The notes beneath the pieces are model-generated. The model made no database searches. It was not told the DNA's origin and saw only the letters and a program-made list of their open reading frames with translations. Shown piece by piece: positions 1 to 8,100 of a stretch of 64,000 nucleotides of DNA (position 1 is its first letter; each line of letters opens with the position of its first letter). The stretch covers positions 1 to 64,000 of the forward strand of contig DAOTZA010000043.1 in the NCBI GenBank assembly GCA_034434515.1, given 5' to 3'. This DNA is from NAK19 sp034434515. GTDB lineage: Bacteria; Chloroflexota; Anaerolineae; Anaerolineales; UBA4823. A program made the translations under genes and the position numbers.

Positions 1-99
1 CGAGGGTTTTTGCTCATCGCCGCTGCCTAAACTAACCATCACTGCTTCAAGCCAGTTACGTCCTCGCCGATCTAGTTAAAAAATCTTTGAGGAGGAAAC
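1..99. other. Left edge, no assignable gene
   Basis: Frame 1 is open to a TAA at 28-30 and frame 2 to a TAA at 77-79, so either could be the tail of an upstream gene cut by the window edge. Both are too short to recognise. The last bases carry GGAGG at 91-95, a strong ribosome binding site for the first gene. Confidence 0.4.
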
Positions 100-1254
100 A
101 TGGAGAAAGAAGTAGCCATTGTTGGCATTGGCTGGGAGGGTTTCCAACCAACATCATCTCATTATTCTTATAAAGAAATGATCTACCAGGCTGCCAAAAA
201 AGCCTACCATGATGCCAGCGTTGATCCCAGAAAAGATATCCAGAGTTTTGTGACCGTCGCCGAAGATTTTATTGAGGGCACAAGCATCTTTGACGAATAC
301 ACCCCGGATCAATTAGGCGCAGCCTTAAAACCCATGCACACCATTACTGGAGATGGTTTGCATGGCCTTATCGCTGCTTATCTGATGATTCGCAGTGGTA
401 TTTGTCAAATTGCCGCCGTTGAAGCTCACTCCAAAGCCTCGAATGTAAAAACTTTACCTCATATCACCCATTATGCCCTTGATCCTTTTCTTAATCGACC
501 ATTTGAATTTCACCCCGATTTCATTGCCGGCTTAGAGATGACCCGTTTTTTGCACGTAAGTCAGTTGAGGCCAGAAGATTGCGATCTGATTGTCCAAAAG
601 AACCGGCGCAATGCGCTCAATAACCCCCTAGCGCCTTACGGGTGTGATTACCGCCTGAGCGAGATACAAGACGGCCGGCCAGTCGCCTATCCACTTTTAG
701 AAAGTCACATTGCGCAACCCGCAGATGGTACTATCGTGATTGTGCTGGCAAAAAGAGAGATTGCCGCATCCTTAAGTAGCAAACCCGTGTGGATCATTGG
801 CGTTGGTTGGTGTAACGACGCATACAATCTTGAATATCGGGATTGGGGAGACCTTCCTTACGTAACGAGGGCAGCCCAAATGGCATATCGCCAGGCTCAA
901 ATCCAAACCCCTTCAAAAATCATCGATTTTGCAGAAATCGATGATTTGTATGCGTATCGAGAATTAATGAGCCTGACAGCCCTTGGTTTAGTCCCCAAAA
1001 GTGAACTCTCAGACGCAATTCGGGGCGGTAACTTGTATCCTCAAGGCAATTTGCCGGTCAATGTCTCTGGCGGCAGCCTCGGTATGGGGAACTTGTTCGA
1101 GGCAAATGGTTGTGCAAGGCTGATCCAGGCTGTCTTGCAATTGCGCGGTGAGGCAGGCAAATCGCAAATACCAAGCCCCCAGGTCGGACTTGTCCAAAGC
1201 TGGCGGGGAATTCCGACTACCAGTGCAGCCGTTGTCGTTTTAGCTGTTTCATAA
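100..1254 (+). CDS. Thiolase-fold protein lacking catalytic residues (paralog 1)
   Basis: A 384-residue protein with the layout of the SCP-2/acetyl-CoA acetyltransferase-like thiolases: an N-terminal VAIVGIG strand, a central nucleophile-loop region and a C-terminal glycine-rich loop. Where active thiolases carry the nucleophilic cysteine it reads TGDGLHG (residues 83-89), with no cysteine. The usual C-terminal GHP motif reads GMGNLF (about residue 326), so the histidine is also missing. It is followed 14 bases later by a paralog with the same losses and then by two DUF35 proteins, a pairing known from thiolase/DUF35 complexes in archaea and in aromatic-compound degraders. I infer a non-catalytic or altered acyl-CoA-binding partner; substrate unknown. 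The start is supported by GGAGG at 91-95. Confidence 0.8.
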   Translation: MEKEVAIVGIGWEGFQPTSSHYSYKEMIYQAAKKAYHDASVDPRKDIQSFVTVAEDFIEGTSIFDEYTPDQLGAALKPMHTITGDGLHGLIAAYLMIRSGICQIAAVEAHSKASNVKTLPHITHYALDPFLNRPFEFHPDFIAGLEMTRFLHVSQLRPEDCDLIVQKNRRNALNNPLAPYGCDYRLSEIQDGRPVAYPLLESHIAQPADGTIVIVLAKREIAASLSSKPVWIIGVGWCNDAYNLEYRDWGDLPYVTRAAQMAYRQAQIQTPSKIIDFAEIDDLYAYRELMSLTALGLVPKSELSDAIRGGNLYPQGNLPVNVSGGSLGMGNLFEANGCARLIQAVLQLRGEAGKSQIPSPQVGLVQSWRGIPTTSAAVVVLAVS

Positions 1255-1268
1255 TTCAGGAGGAAAAA

Positions 1269-2435
1269 ATGAACTTGCGTAAAGTTGCTGTTGTAGGCGC
1301 AGGGATGACGCAATTTGTACGTCGTGCTAAAGAAACCCCCCAAGAACTGGCCTATAAAGCCGTTCGCACCGCACTGGATTCCTGTGAATTAACTCTAAAT
1401 GATATTGAAGCCGTCTGCCTTGGCACTGCACCTGATTCCTTTGATGGCTTTCACATGAACGGCGAATATTTGAGCCAGGCAGCGGGAGCTTTCCGCAAAC
1501 CCTATATGCGTTCCTTTGTCGGCGGCGGCACAGGGGTTTTTGTTCCCATTCAGGGCTGGTATCATGTCGCCAGTGGTTTGTTCGATGTCGTCCTGGTTGT
1601 GGCTGAAGAGAAAATGTCTTCATACTATCCCCACGCACAGGCAGCCTTCCTGACCATTTTTGACCATACCATTGAACGGCCGTTGAAGCCCAATTTGTTA
1701 TGGATCTTTGCCCTTGAGATGAATCGCTACATGACCACCTATGGGCTGTCGAAAGCCGATATTGCCCGGGTTTCGGTCTTACACAAGCGGAATGCAGCCG
1801 ATCATCCCTGCGCCTTGCTTGGCGATACAACCATCACTGTGGAAGATGTCTTGCAATCCGAAACGCTAGCATGGCCGGTGCAGCGGCTAGATGTCAGCCC
1901 GATCTCGGATGGCGCTGTTGCACTGGTTCTGGCTGCAGAACACGTGGCACGGCGTATTACCGATAAACCCGTATGGATTGAAGGCGTAGGCTGGTGTTTG
2001 GATACCGCTTACTGGACAAACCGCGATCTGGCCTACCCTCGCTATGTTGAAAAAGCTGCCAAAATGGCGTATGAAATGGCAGGGATTAAGGAACCCCGCA
2101 AAGAAATCCATATTGCTGAGCCCTATGACCCCTTTGACTACAAAGTCCTTCACCACCTTGAAGGTCTCCAATTGGCAGAGCGTGGCAAGTCAATCGAGTT
2201 GTATCTCAACGGCGATGCCGAAAGAACGGGTAATCTACCCATTTGTCCTTCAGGTGGACTTTTAGGAGTTGGAAATCCAATTGCTGCAGCCGGCTTGATG
2301 AAAGTCGCCGAACTCTTCTGGCAATTGCGCGGCGAAGCTGGCCAACGCCAGGTGCCGGGCAATCCCAAGCGAGGTTTAGCACAAGCCTGGGGAGACTTAA
2401 TGCAAGTCGGCACTGTGATCATCCTTGGTCGATAA
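1269..2435 (+). CDS. Thiolase-fold protein lacking catalytic residues (paralog 2)
   Basis: A 388-residue thiolase-superfamily protein that aligns along its length with the preceding gene, including the shared C-terminal block around QLRGEAG. The nucleophile position reads VGGGTGVF (residues 84-91) with no cysteine, and the C-terminal motif reads GVGNPIAAAG in place of GHP. The fold glycines and the region EPYDPFDY, equivalent to the D-C-F region of SCP-x thiolases, are kept, so this looks like a maintained protein rather than a decaying gene. AGGAGG lies 6 bases before the ATG. With its neighbour it probably forms a hetero-oligomer with the two following OB-fold proteins. Condensing activity is unlikely unless another residue replaces the cysteine. 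Confidence 0.8.
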   Translation: MNLRKVAVVGAGMTQFVRRAKETPQELAYKAVRTALDSCELTLNDIEAVCLGTAPDSFDGFHMNGEYLSQAAGAFRKPYMRSFVGGGTGVFVPIQGWYHVASGLFDVVLVVAEEKMSSYYPHAQAAFLTIFDHTIERPLKPNLLWIFALEMNRYMTTYGLSKADIARVSVLHKRNAADHPCALLGDTTITVEDVLQSETLAWPVQRLDVSPISDGAVALVLAAEHVARRITDKPVWIEGVGWCLDTAYWTNRDLAYPRYVEKAAKMAYEMAGIKEPRKEIHIAEPYDPFDYKVLHHLEGLQLAERGKSIELYLNGDAERTGNLPICPSGGLLGVGNPIAAAGLMKVAELFWQLRGEAGQRQVPGNPKRGLAQAWGDLMQVGTVIILGR

Positions 2436-2455
2436 CAAATAAAGGGAGTATGGCA

Positions 2456-2959
2456 ATGCAAAAGAATCCTTACGTTAATCTAATATCGCTCACCGAAGAT
2501 GACTTTAACAGTGGGCACGTGTTGTTTCGCCACGATGAGCTTAACGCTGTCTATGCCTGGGACACAGGTATTGCGATCGGACATTTTTTAGGGGGTTTGA
2601 AGGCTGGCATTATCCTTGGTACATACTGCGCAAACTGTCGTAAAACAGTCACACCACCGCGAATCTTTTGTGAGTGGTGCTTCCGCCCGATGCAAGGGTT
2701 TGTGCAGCTCTCAGACACCGGCATCGTCAATACTTTCTCGATTTGTTACGTCACCTGGGACGTAAAACGCATCAGTGAACCCGAAATCCCAGCCGTAATC
2801 GAGATCGATGGCGCATCGCCTGGACATGGATTTCTGCATAAACTTGGCGAAGTTTCTCCCGCAGAAGTACAAATTGGCATGAGAGTACAAGCTGTCTGGA
2901 AGCCACCTGAAGAACGCTCTGGGAGTATCACAGATATTCTTTATTTCCGGAAAATATAG
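2456..2959 (+). CDS. DUF35 zinc-ribbon/OB-fold protein 1
   Basis: A 167-residue protein with a rubredoxin-like zinc ribbon (C58-x2-C61, C72-x2-C75) followed by a beta-rich OB-fold ending in PPEERSGSITDI, the usual end of DUF35 (ChsH2/BbsA-type) proteins. These bind thiolase-fold partners and are thought to position acyl-CoA or shuttle intermediates. The reading frame is open upstream, and ATGs occur at 2450 and 2456. GGGAG at 2444-2448 is too close to the first and well spaced for the second, so 2456 was chosen. It is the third gene of a tightly spaced four-gene operon. Its N-terminal 40 residues precede the ribbon and are not recognised. Confidence 0.85.
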   Translation: MQKNPYVNLISLTEDDFNSGHVLFRHDELNAVYAWDTGIAIGHFLGGLKAGIILGTYCANCRKTVTPPRIFCEWCFRPMQGFVQLSDTGIVNTFSICYVTWDVKRISEPEIPAVIEIDGASPGHGFLHKLGEVSPAEVQIGMRVQAVWKPPEERSGSITDILYFRKI

Positions 2960-2968
2960 GAGGCCTGG

Positions 2969-3436
2969 ATGTTTGCTACCTTCCCTTTTGCTTTTGAAAC
3001 CCCCTCTCAATGGCATGGTGAACTACCGGTAACCAGTCGCTACACGGCTGGCATTGCACTGGAGAAGTTTTTCCTGGCTCTCAGAGAAGAAGGAACATTC
3101 CTCGGCGCGAATTGTCCGACTTGTTCGAAAACCTATGTTCCACTTACACTGTTCTGCCCTCAATGTTTAGCAGAATTGCAAGAGACGGTTAAGGTTGGAC
3201 TTCAGGGAGAAATCTACACCTATACGATCCTGTATAAAAATTTAGACGGTTCGCCGCTGGAAACTCCCCAAGTTGTCGCTTTTATTAAGATCGCCGATGG
3301 TGGTATCATTCATCGAGTCGCAGGAATAGCCCCCGATCAGGTAACCATTGGCACACTTGTTGCAGCCGATTTAAAACCAAAAGAAGAGCGCACGGGTTCA
3401 ATTTTCGATATTCGGGCATTTAAACCACTTGTTTAG
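2969..3436 (+). CDS. DUF35 zinc-ribbon/OB-fold protein 2
   Basis: A 155-residue paralog of the previous gene with the same plan: zinc ribbon C49-x2-C52 and C63-x2-C66, then an OB-fold ending KPKEERTGSIFDI. AGGAGG at 2957-2963 overlaps the preceding stop codon and fixes the start. Two DUF35 proteins for two thiolase-like proteins suggest one accessory subunit per thiolase-like subunit. Function in acyl-CoA metabolism is inferred from the family. Confidence 0.85.
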   Translation: MFATFPFAFETPSQWHGELPVTSRYTAGIALEKFFLALREEGTFLGANCPTCSKTYVPLTLFCPQCLAELQETVKVGLQGEIYTYTILYKNLDGSPLETPQVVAFIKIADGGIIHRVAGIAPDQVTIGTLVAADLKPKEERTGSIFDIRAFKPLV

Positions 3437-3489
3437 GAGTTCGAACAGGCAAGAAGCTACCCAAATTCTTATCCTAGTCCAAAAATGTC

Positions 3490-3517
3490 ATGGATAGGGA
3501 CATAACTCCCTATCCAT
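3490..3517 (+). terminator. Hairpin after the thiolase/DUF35 operon
   Basis: A perfect 11-bp inverted repeat (3490-3500 with 3507-3517) and a 6-base loop lie 50 bases after the last operon gene. There is no clear U-tract, so it may be a weak terminator or an mRNA-stabilising hairpin. Confidence 0.45.
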
Positions 3518-3556
3518 ATCTTCGATGTGGAAATGATCTTGATGATGCCTTCACCC

Positions 3557-6067
3557 ATGAACAAGAAAACCCCTTATTTTTGTCTCGTGTTCATCATATC
3601 CATTCTCTTGTATGGTTGCACCTTGAAGGGTTTCGACCTCTCTCAGGTGATCCCTTCTACCCCGAATCTTCCATCGTTACCTTCTATCAGAAATCAAGAA
3701 AATCGCAACCTGGCTAAAGTAACCTTTCGAGTTCAAGTACCGGCCAATACGCCTGCTGACCAGGGGATCAACTTAAAGGTCATGGAAGAGATAACCGGCT
3801 TGGCTTTTTATCCTCAACGTTATCCCATGCAACCGGAAAGTCCGCAATTTTTTTCCTACCAAATGGAAGTTCCGTTAGGAAGTGTTTTGAAATATCGTTA
3901 CGTGCGTTCCTCCTCCACTGCCGAAATCCAGGAGCATATCTCAGATGGACGCCAGGTACGCTACCGCATGGTTCATGTGACCGGTGACATTACTGTTGAG
4001 GACGTCGTCGGTCGCTGGACAGATACCCCATTTGTTGGAACTACCGGGCGAATTAGTGGCATAGTCTTAAGCGCCGCCGATCAACAACCGCTCCCAAACA
4101 TCTTGATTGCTTGTGCAGGTGTTCAAACCCTAACATCGTCCGATGGTTCGTTTTTAATCGAGGGTTTACTTCCCGGCATTCATAACCTGGTCGCCTATTC
4201 TCTCGATGGACAGTATCAGTCCTTTCAACAAGGGGCAAGAGTGGCAGCCGATTCGACAACGCCGGCAACCATTCAAATGCAACCAGCCAAACTGGTCGGA
4301 GTCGTCTTTACGGTGAAGGCACCTCCAAATACGATCCCTGCCGTACCGCTTCGATTGGCCGGCAACCTCTACCAACTTGGCAATACTTTTGCTGATTTGC
4401 GAGGAGGGGTGAGCACCATTGCCTCTCGTATGCCTGCCTTATCGCTGCTTCCCGATGGTCGCTATTCTCTAACCATAGCTCTGCCTGCTGGAGCAGATAT
4501 TCATTACCTTTATACGCTTGGCGATGGTCTCTGGAACACTGAAATTGACGAAAACGGCGTGCCAGTCGTCCGCCAATTTATTGTGCCAGAAGAAGACACG
4601 TTGATTGAAGATACCATTTCAAACTGGACGATGAAAAACTCAGCGCCTATCTCATTTGACATCACCATTCCCGAAGATACCCCAAATGTCGATTTTGTGT
4701 CCATTCAACTTAAGCCGGTCTATGGTTGGACAGAACCGATTCCCATGTGGAAGCTGGGGAATAAACGCTGGGGCTTCATCCTAAATAGTCCCCTGATGTT
4801 TGTTGAGCGACTCCACTATCGCTTCTGCCGTAACGACCAATGCGGCATCGCCGATTCGATTGAAACAAAAGGCATCGAGAATAGCGGTTTACCGATTTCT
4901 TCCAGCTTATTCTCTCAATCGATCAAAGAATCTGTGCCAGCCTGGGCATGGCTAGATCGCTCTCAGCAGCCTCAGGAGATTGCCACGGCTGAGGTTCAAG
5001 GGCGCGAAAACGGCTTTTTAGCCGCCATAGAGTTTCAACCCATCTACCACCCCTCTTATAACGCCCATTACGCCTATCTCCTGGATGAGGTGCAACAGCT
5101 CAATGCCAATTGGCTCATCCTCACCCCAACCTGGACCTATACGCGCCTGACACCCCCGACCTTTGAGTTAGTGCCCGGGAATGACCCGTTATGGTTCGAT
5201 ATGCTTCCCTGGATTCGCCAAACCACCGAGCGTGGTTTGAATGTCGCCATTTTCCCCCAACCGCGCTTCTTGAATGAGCAGTCCGAATGGTGGCTAGCAG
5301 CTACCCGAGATTTTCCCTGGTGGCAGGTGTGGTTTGAACGCTATCGGAATTTTGCTATTTATCACGCCGACCTTGCTTCAAAATCCAACGCTAACGCCCT
5401 GATCTTAGGTGGCGAGTGGTTAACCCCGGCATACCCCAACGGCATCCTTTCGGATGGTTCACCCTCCCTGGTCCCCGGGGACGCCGAAATGCGGTGGCGG
5501 TACCTGATCCAGGAACTGCGCAGCCATTTTAATGGGCCAATTATCTGGGCGCTCACCGTTCGGCAAGCGGAACAATCTCCGCCGGCTTTTTTAGATTCTG
5601 TGGATGCGATTTATCTTCTTTGGTCTGAGCCTTTGACGGAAGTTGGGAACCCCTCCCCAACCCTGGAAGACATGACCAAAGTGGCTGAAAATCACCTGGA
5701 TTCGGTGGGAGGTTCTCTGCAAGGAAAATACAGAAGAGCAATCTTTTTAGGCGTTTCCTATCCATCATCTCCCGGTGCTTTCTATGGTTGCAGCATTGCA
5801 CCGGCAAGTCATTGTACAACCTGGGAGGAACTTGCCCAACCTGTCACCGCAACCGTGGATCCTGATATTGACCTACAAGCCCAGGTAACCGCTTATAATG
5901 TCATGTTAAATGTCATCAATAGGCGTAGTTGGGTGAGCGGCTTTGTCTCCCGTGGATTTTATCCTCCAGCAGCCCTGTTAGATGCCTCGACATCTATTCA
6001 TGGAAAACCTGCCTCTGCCTTACTCAGCTATTGGTACGAGCGCATTCTATTTGAAGAAGAGGAATAA
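3557..6067 (+). CDS. Lipoprotein with CBM20-like modules and glycosidase-like barrel
   Basis: About 836 residues from the ATG at 3557, chosen because it directly precedes a lipoprotein signal peptide: MNKK, a hydrophobic stretch, then lipobox LLYGC. An in-frame ATG at 3527 would spoil the signal. Mature order: a starch-binding-like (CBM20-type) module with VPANTPADQG, a carboxypeptidase-regulatory-like beta sandwich (GRISGIVL to about QMQP), two further CBM20-like modules (APPNTIP and IPEDTPNV), then a C-terminal 350-residue domain. That domain has alternating strands and helices, GGEWLTPA, and a later acidic LLWSEP, reminiscent of clan GH-A (GH113-like) barrels with two catalytic glutamates. 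Likely a surface-anchored polysaccharide-binding or hydrolysing protein; the substrate cannot be read from sequence. Confidence 0.75.
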   Translation: MNKKTPYFCLVFIISILLYGCTLKGFDLSQVIPSTPNLPSLPSIRNQENRNLAKVTFRVQVPANTPADQGINLKVMEEITGLAFYPQRYPMQPESPQFFSYQMEVPLGSVLKYRYVRSSSTAEIQEHISDGRQVRYRMVHVTGDITVEDVVGRWTDTPFVGTTGRISGIVLSAADQQPLPNILIACAGVQTLTSSDGSFLIEGLLPGIHNLVAYSLDGQYQSFQQGARVAADSTTPATIQMQPAKLVGVVFTVKAPPNTIPAVPLRLAGNLYQLGNTFADLRGGVSTIASRMPALSLLPDGRYSLTIALPAGADIHYLYTLGDGLWNTEIDENGVPVVRQFIVPEEDTLIEDTISNWTMKNSAPISFDITIPEDTPNVDFVSIQLKPVYGWTEPIPMWKLGNKRWGFILNSPLMFVERLHYRFCRNDQCGIADSIETKGIENSGLPISSSLFSQSIKESVPAWAWLDRSQQPQEIATAEVQGRENGFLAAIEFQPIYHPSYNAHYAYLLDEVQQLNANWLILTPTWTYTRLTPPTFELVPGNDPLWFDMLPWIRQTTERGLNVAIFPQPRFLNEQSEWWLAATRDFPWWQVWFERYRNFAIYHADLASKSNANALILGGEWLTPAYPNGILSDGSPSLVPGDAEMRWRYLIQELRSHFNGPIIWALTVRQAEQSPPAFLDSVDAIYLLWSEPLTEVGNPSPTLEDMTKVAENHLDSVGGSLQGKYRRAIFLGVSYPSSPGAFYGCSIAPASHCTTWEELAQPVTATVDPDIDLQAQVTAYNVMLNVINRRSWVSGFVSRGFYPPAALLDASTSIHGKPASALLSYWYERILFEEEE

Positions 6068-6101
6068 ACGGAAAGCCCCGGAAGTAGGGGCTTTCCGTTT
6101 A
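6065..6101. terminator. Bidirectional terminator between convergent genes
   Basis: A perfect 15-bp stem (6065-6079 with 6087-6101) and a 7-base loop sit exactly between the stop codons of two convergent genes and overlap both. The stem is flanked by A-rich/T-rich ends on both strands, so it can terminate in both directions. Confidence 0.85.
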
Positions 6102-6365
6102 TCCACCTGCAATAGCAGGAATTAAGTGGATGACATCCCCATCTTTGGGCTGGTAATCTAACTCTACATTCTGGCGATTGACCACAATCAACGTTTGCTC
6201 TGGGTCAATCGCTAATCCTAGAGCCATCAACGCCTCTTCGATCGTCTGTCCCCGTTGCATTTGATATTGCAATGTGGTCACGCGGCCATTGGGAGTCTCA
6301 ATCTGTAAGACAGTATGCAATTGAAAAGTCACCTCTAGTTTATTCACTTTCCAAAATCGACTCAA
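6099..6365 (-). CDS. ThiS/MoaD-like ubiquitin-fold sulfur carrier
   Basis: An 88-residue beta-grasp protein ending in the diglycine tail IAGG typical of ThiS/MoaD sulfur carriers, with KDGDVIHLIP just before it. In MoaD the terminal glycine is thiocarboxylated and supplies sulfur to the pterin dithiolene that binds Mo or W. The TTG start overlaps the TGA of the upstream AOR gene as TTGA, a usual translational-coupling arrangement; a GTG at 6347 is the alternative. Coupling to a tungstopterin enzyme favours a MoaD-like role in making or loading the tungsten cofactor over thiamine synthesis. No adenylating MoeB/ThiF partner is in the window. Confidence 0.8.
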   Translation of the reverse strand: MSRFWKVNKLEVTFQLHTVLQIETPNGRVTTLQYQMQRGQTIEEALMALGLAIDPEQTLIVVNRQNVELDYQPKDGDVIHLIPAIAGG

Positions 6366-8065
6366 AGCTGATCAAAAATATGATCCAGATCTTCCTCAGG
6401 CACATCAAAAACAGAATTGTTCGGCGGCAAGGGTTCATATTTCATAAACTCGGGCAGTCGGTCATCTGCAGCGGTAAATCCTGCTCGTCGGTTGAACTCT
6501 CGCTCTAACTTAATTGCCATCTTTCCCAACACTTGCAGGAAGTTTTCTGCCACGCCCCATCCGTACCGAGCTTCAATTAATTGCTTTATCGTCTCTGGGA
6601 CACCCGCAAATCCATTGCCGGCGAAAACACAGGCACCAAGGGAGTCGTAACCCGCCATATTGATCTGGACGGTTTTCGAGACCTCAGCCTGCACCTTCGG
6701 ATCGAGGTGGTCAATCTTTGCCCGAATGGTCAACCCCGCGGTATGATCCGCACCCTGGGGTGAAGTTGCGTACGTGACTCCGGTGCCCTTAATTGCCCGT
6801 GGTTCATAGGCGCTCATCGCCTGCCCTTTAACCACCGGCACTCGGCGGACATTAAATGCCCTGCCCGTAACCGCTGCGCCATTTCCTAACACCCTGCCTA
6901 ATACTGTCCCCTGGCGAATTTCCTGAATTAGCTCCATAGCTCGATTGCTATCCCCAAATTCCATCAAGCCAGCTTCGGCTGCCACTCCCAAGGCAGCTCC
7001 GATGTCAATTGTATCCAAACCCAGATCGTTGATCTCGTAATTCATCCGAGCGATCATATCTAGATTGTCGATCCCAAGATTAGGGCCTAACAAACCAACC
7101 GTTTCATATTCCAAAGGCGAAACGATGGATTTACCATTCTCATCCGCATAAACATTGGAACATCGGATAGTGCAGCCTGGCATACAGGCATGGGTAGTTT
7201 CGGCTTCGCCACCGCGTTGCAGAAGGAGCTCGCGCATCGTTTCGCCGCGGATCCGCTCCAATCCCTCGAAATGTCCGGCCGAAAAGTTGCGAGTTGGCAT
7301 TCCTCCAAATCCATCCGACATGCCAGGCATGGCATTCGTGCCGTAATCGGCATAAATTTTCGTCTGGGGGTGTTCCATCAAGGATTTTGTAAATCGCTTT
7401 TGAGCGGTCTTAAAGCTCTCCAAATCCTTAATTTCGGGTTTAACGCCATCTTTAGCATCAATTACAATCGCTTTGATTTGCTTAGAACCCATCACTGCGC
7501 CTAATCCTCCTCTGGCGGCAATGCGGGATGGCACTCGATCCTTATCAAGGTTTTGGATACCGGCTGCCAATTGTCGGCGCTCTCCGGCAGGGCCAATCAG
7601 CGCAATCGCGACATCTTTGCCATACCGTTCTAGTAACTTCTCGGCTGTAGCATACACTCCCAATCCAACCAGATCCTGCGCCGGTTCAAATTTCACCCCG
7701 TCCTTACTTAGGTAGAGAACCCACCAGCGGTCATCTTGCGGCACGTTTTCTAACAACAAGGTTTTGATTCCTAAATAAACCAGCTTCAAACCCGTTGTCC
7801 CTCCAGCATTCGATTCTTTTACGCCCCCTGTCAGAGGGCTTTTTCCTCCGAACGAGATGCGATCACAACTGGAAAGCATATGACCGACGAGCAAACCCGG
7901 TGCGAGTATCAGTTTATTAAAGGGGCCTAAAGGGTCACACAGCGGATTGACCTCATCCAACAGCGCGCGGGCGATCAACGCCCTTCCGCCTAACTGCTCC
8001 CACGTGGAAGGAACTTCTTCCCTGGCAAATGTCTGCTTTGTCGTATCAATTCTCCAAACATTCAT
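6362..8065 (-). CDS. AOR-family tungsten oxidoreductase 1
   Basis: A 567-residue aldehyde:ferredoxin oxidoreductase family protein. The N-terminal domain has the tungstopterin-binding pattern (SFGGKSPLTGG, ARGGLGAVMGSK). The [4Fe-4S] ligands are C294, C298 and C302, plus a distal cysteine in SLGACVF. The first spacing is C-x3-C, whereas the classical enzymes and both paralogs in this window have C-x2-C. Members oxidise aldehydes to carboxylates and reduce ferredoxin. GGAGG at 8072-8076 sets the start. It is coupled to a MoaD-like protein downstream and lies between LarA-like and aminotransferase genes, suggesting that an amino-acid-derived aldehyde is the substrate. Substrate and metal are inferred. 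Confidence 0.88.
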   Translation of the reverse strand: MNVWRIDTTKQTFAREEVPSTWEQLGGRALIARALLDEVNPLCDPLGPFNKLILAPGLLVGHMLSSCDRISFGGKSPLTGGVKESNAGGTTGLKLVYLGIKTLLLENVPQDDRWWVLYLSKDGVKFEPAQDLVGLGVYATAEKLLERYGKDVAIALIGPAGERRQLAAGIQNLDKDRVPSRIAARGGLGAVMGSKQIKAIVIDAKDGVKPEIKDLESFKTAQKRFTKSLMEHPQTKIYADYGTNAMPGMSDGFGGMPTRNFSAGHFEGLERIRGETMRELLLQRGGEAETTHACMPGCTIRCSNVYADENGKSIVSPLEYETVGLLGPNLGIDNLDMIARMNYEINDLGLDTIDIGAALGVAAEAGLMEFGDSNRAMELIQEIRQGTVLGRVLGNGAAVTGRAFNVRRVPVVKGQAMSAYEPRAIKGTGVTYATSPQGADHTAGLTIRAKIDHLDPKVQAEVSKTVQINMAGYDSLGACVFAGNGFAGVPETIKQLIEARYGWGVAENFLQVLGKMAIKLEREFNRRAGFTAADDRLPEFMKYEPLPPNNSVFDVPEEDLDHIFDQL

Positions 8066-8100
8066 TGAAAACCTCCGTGTTCTATTCTTAACTCAATATT

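Noticed and set aside
1327..1830. A 167-codon minus-strand frame opposite thiolase-like paralog 2
   Set aside because: Basic, low-complexity translation with no start signal; the plus-strand gene is clear.
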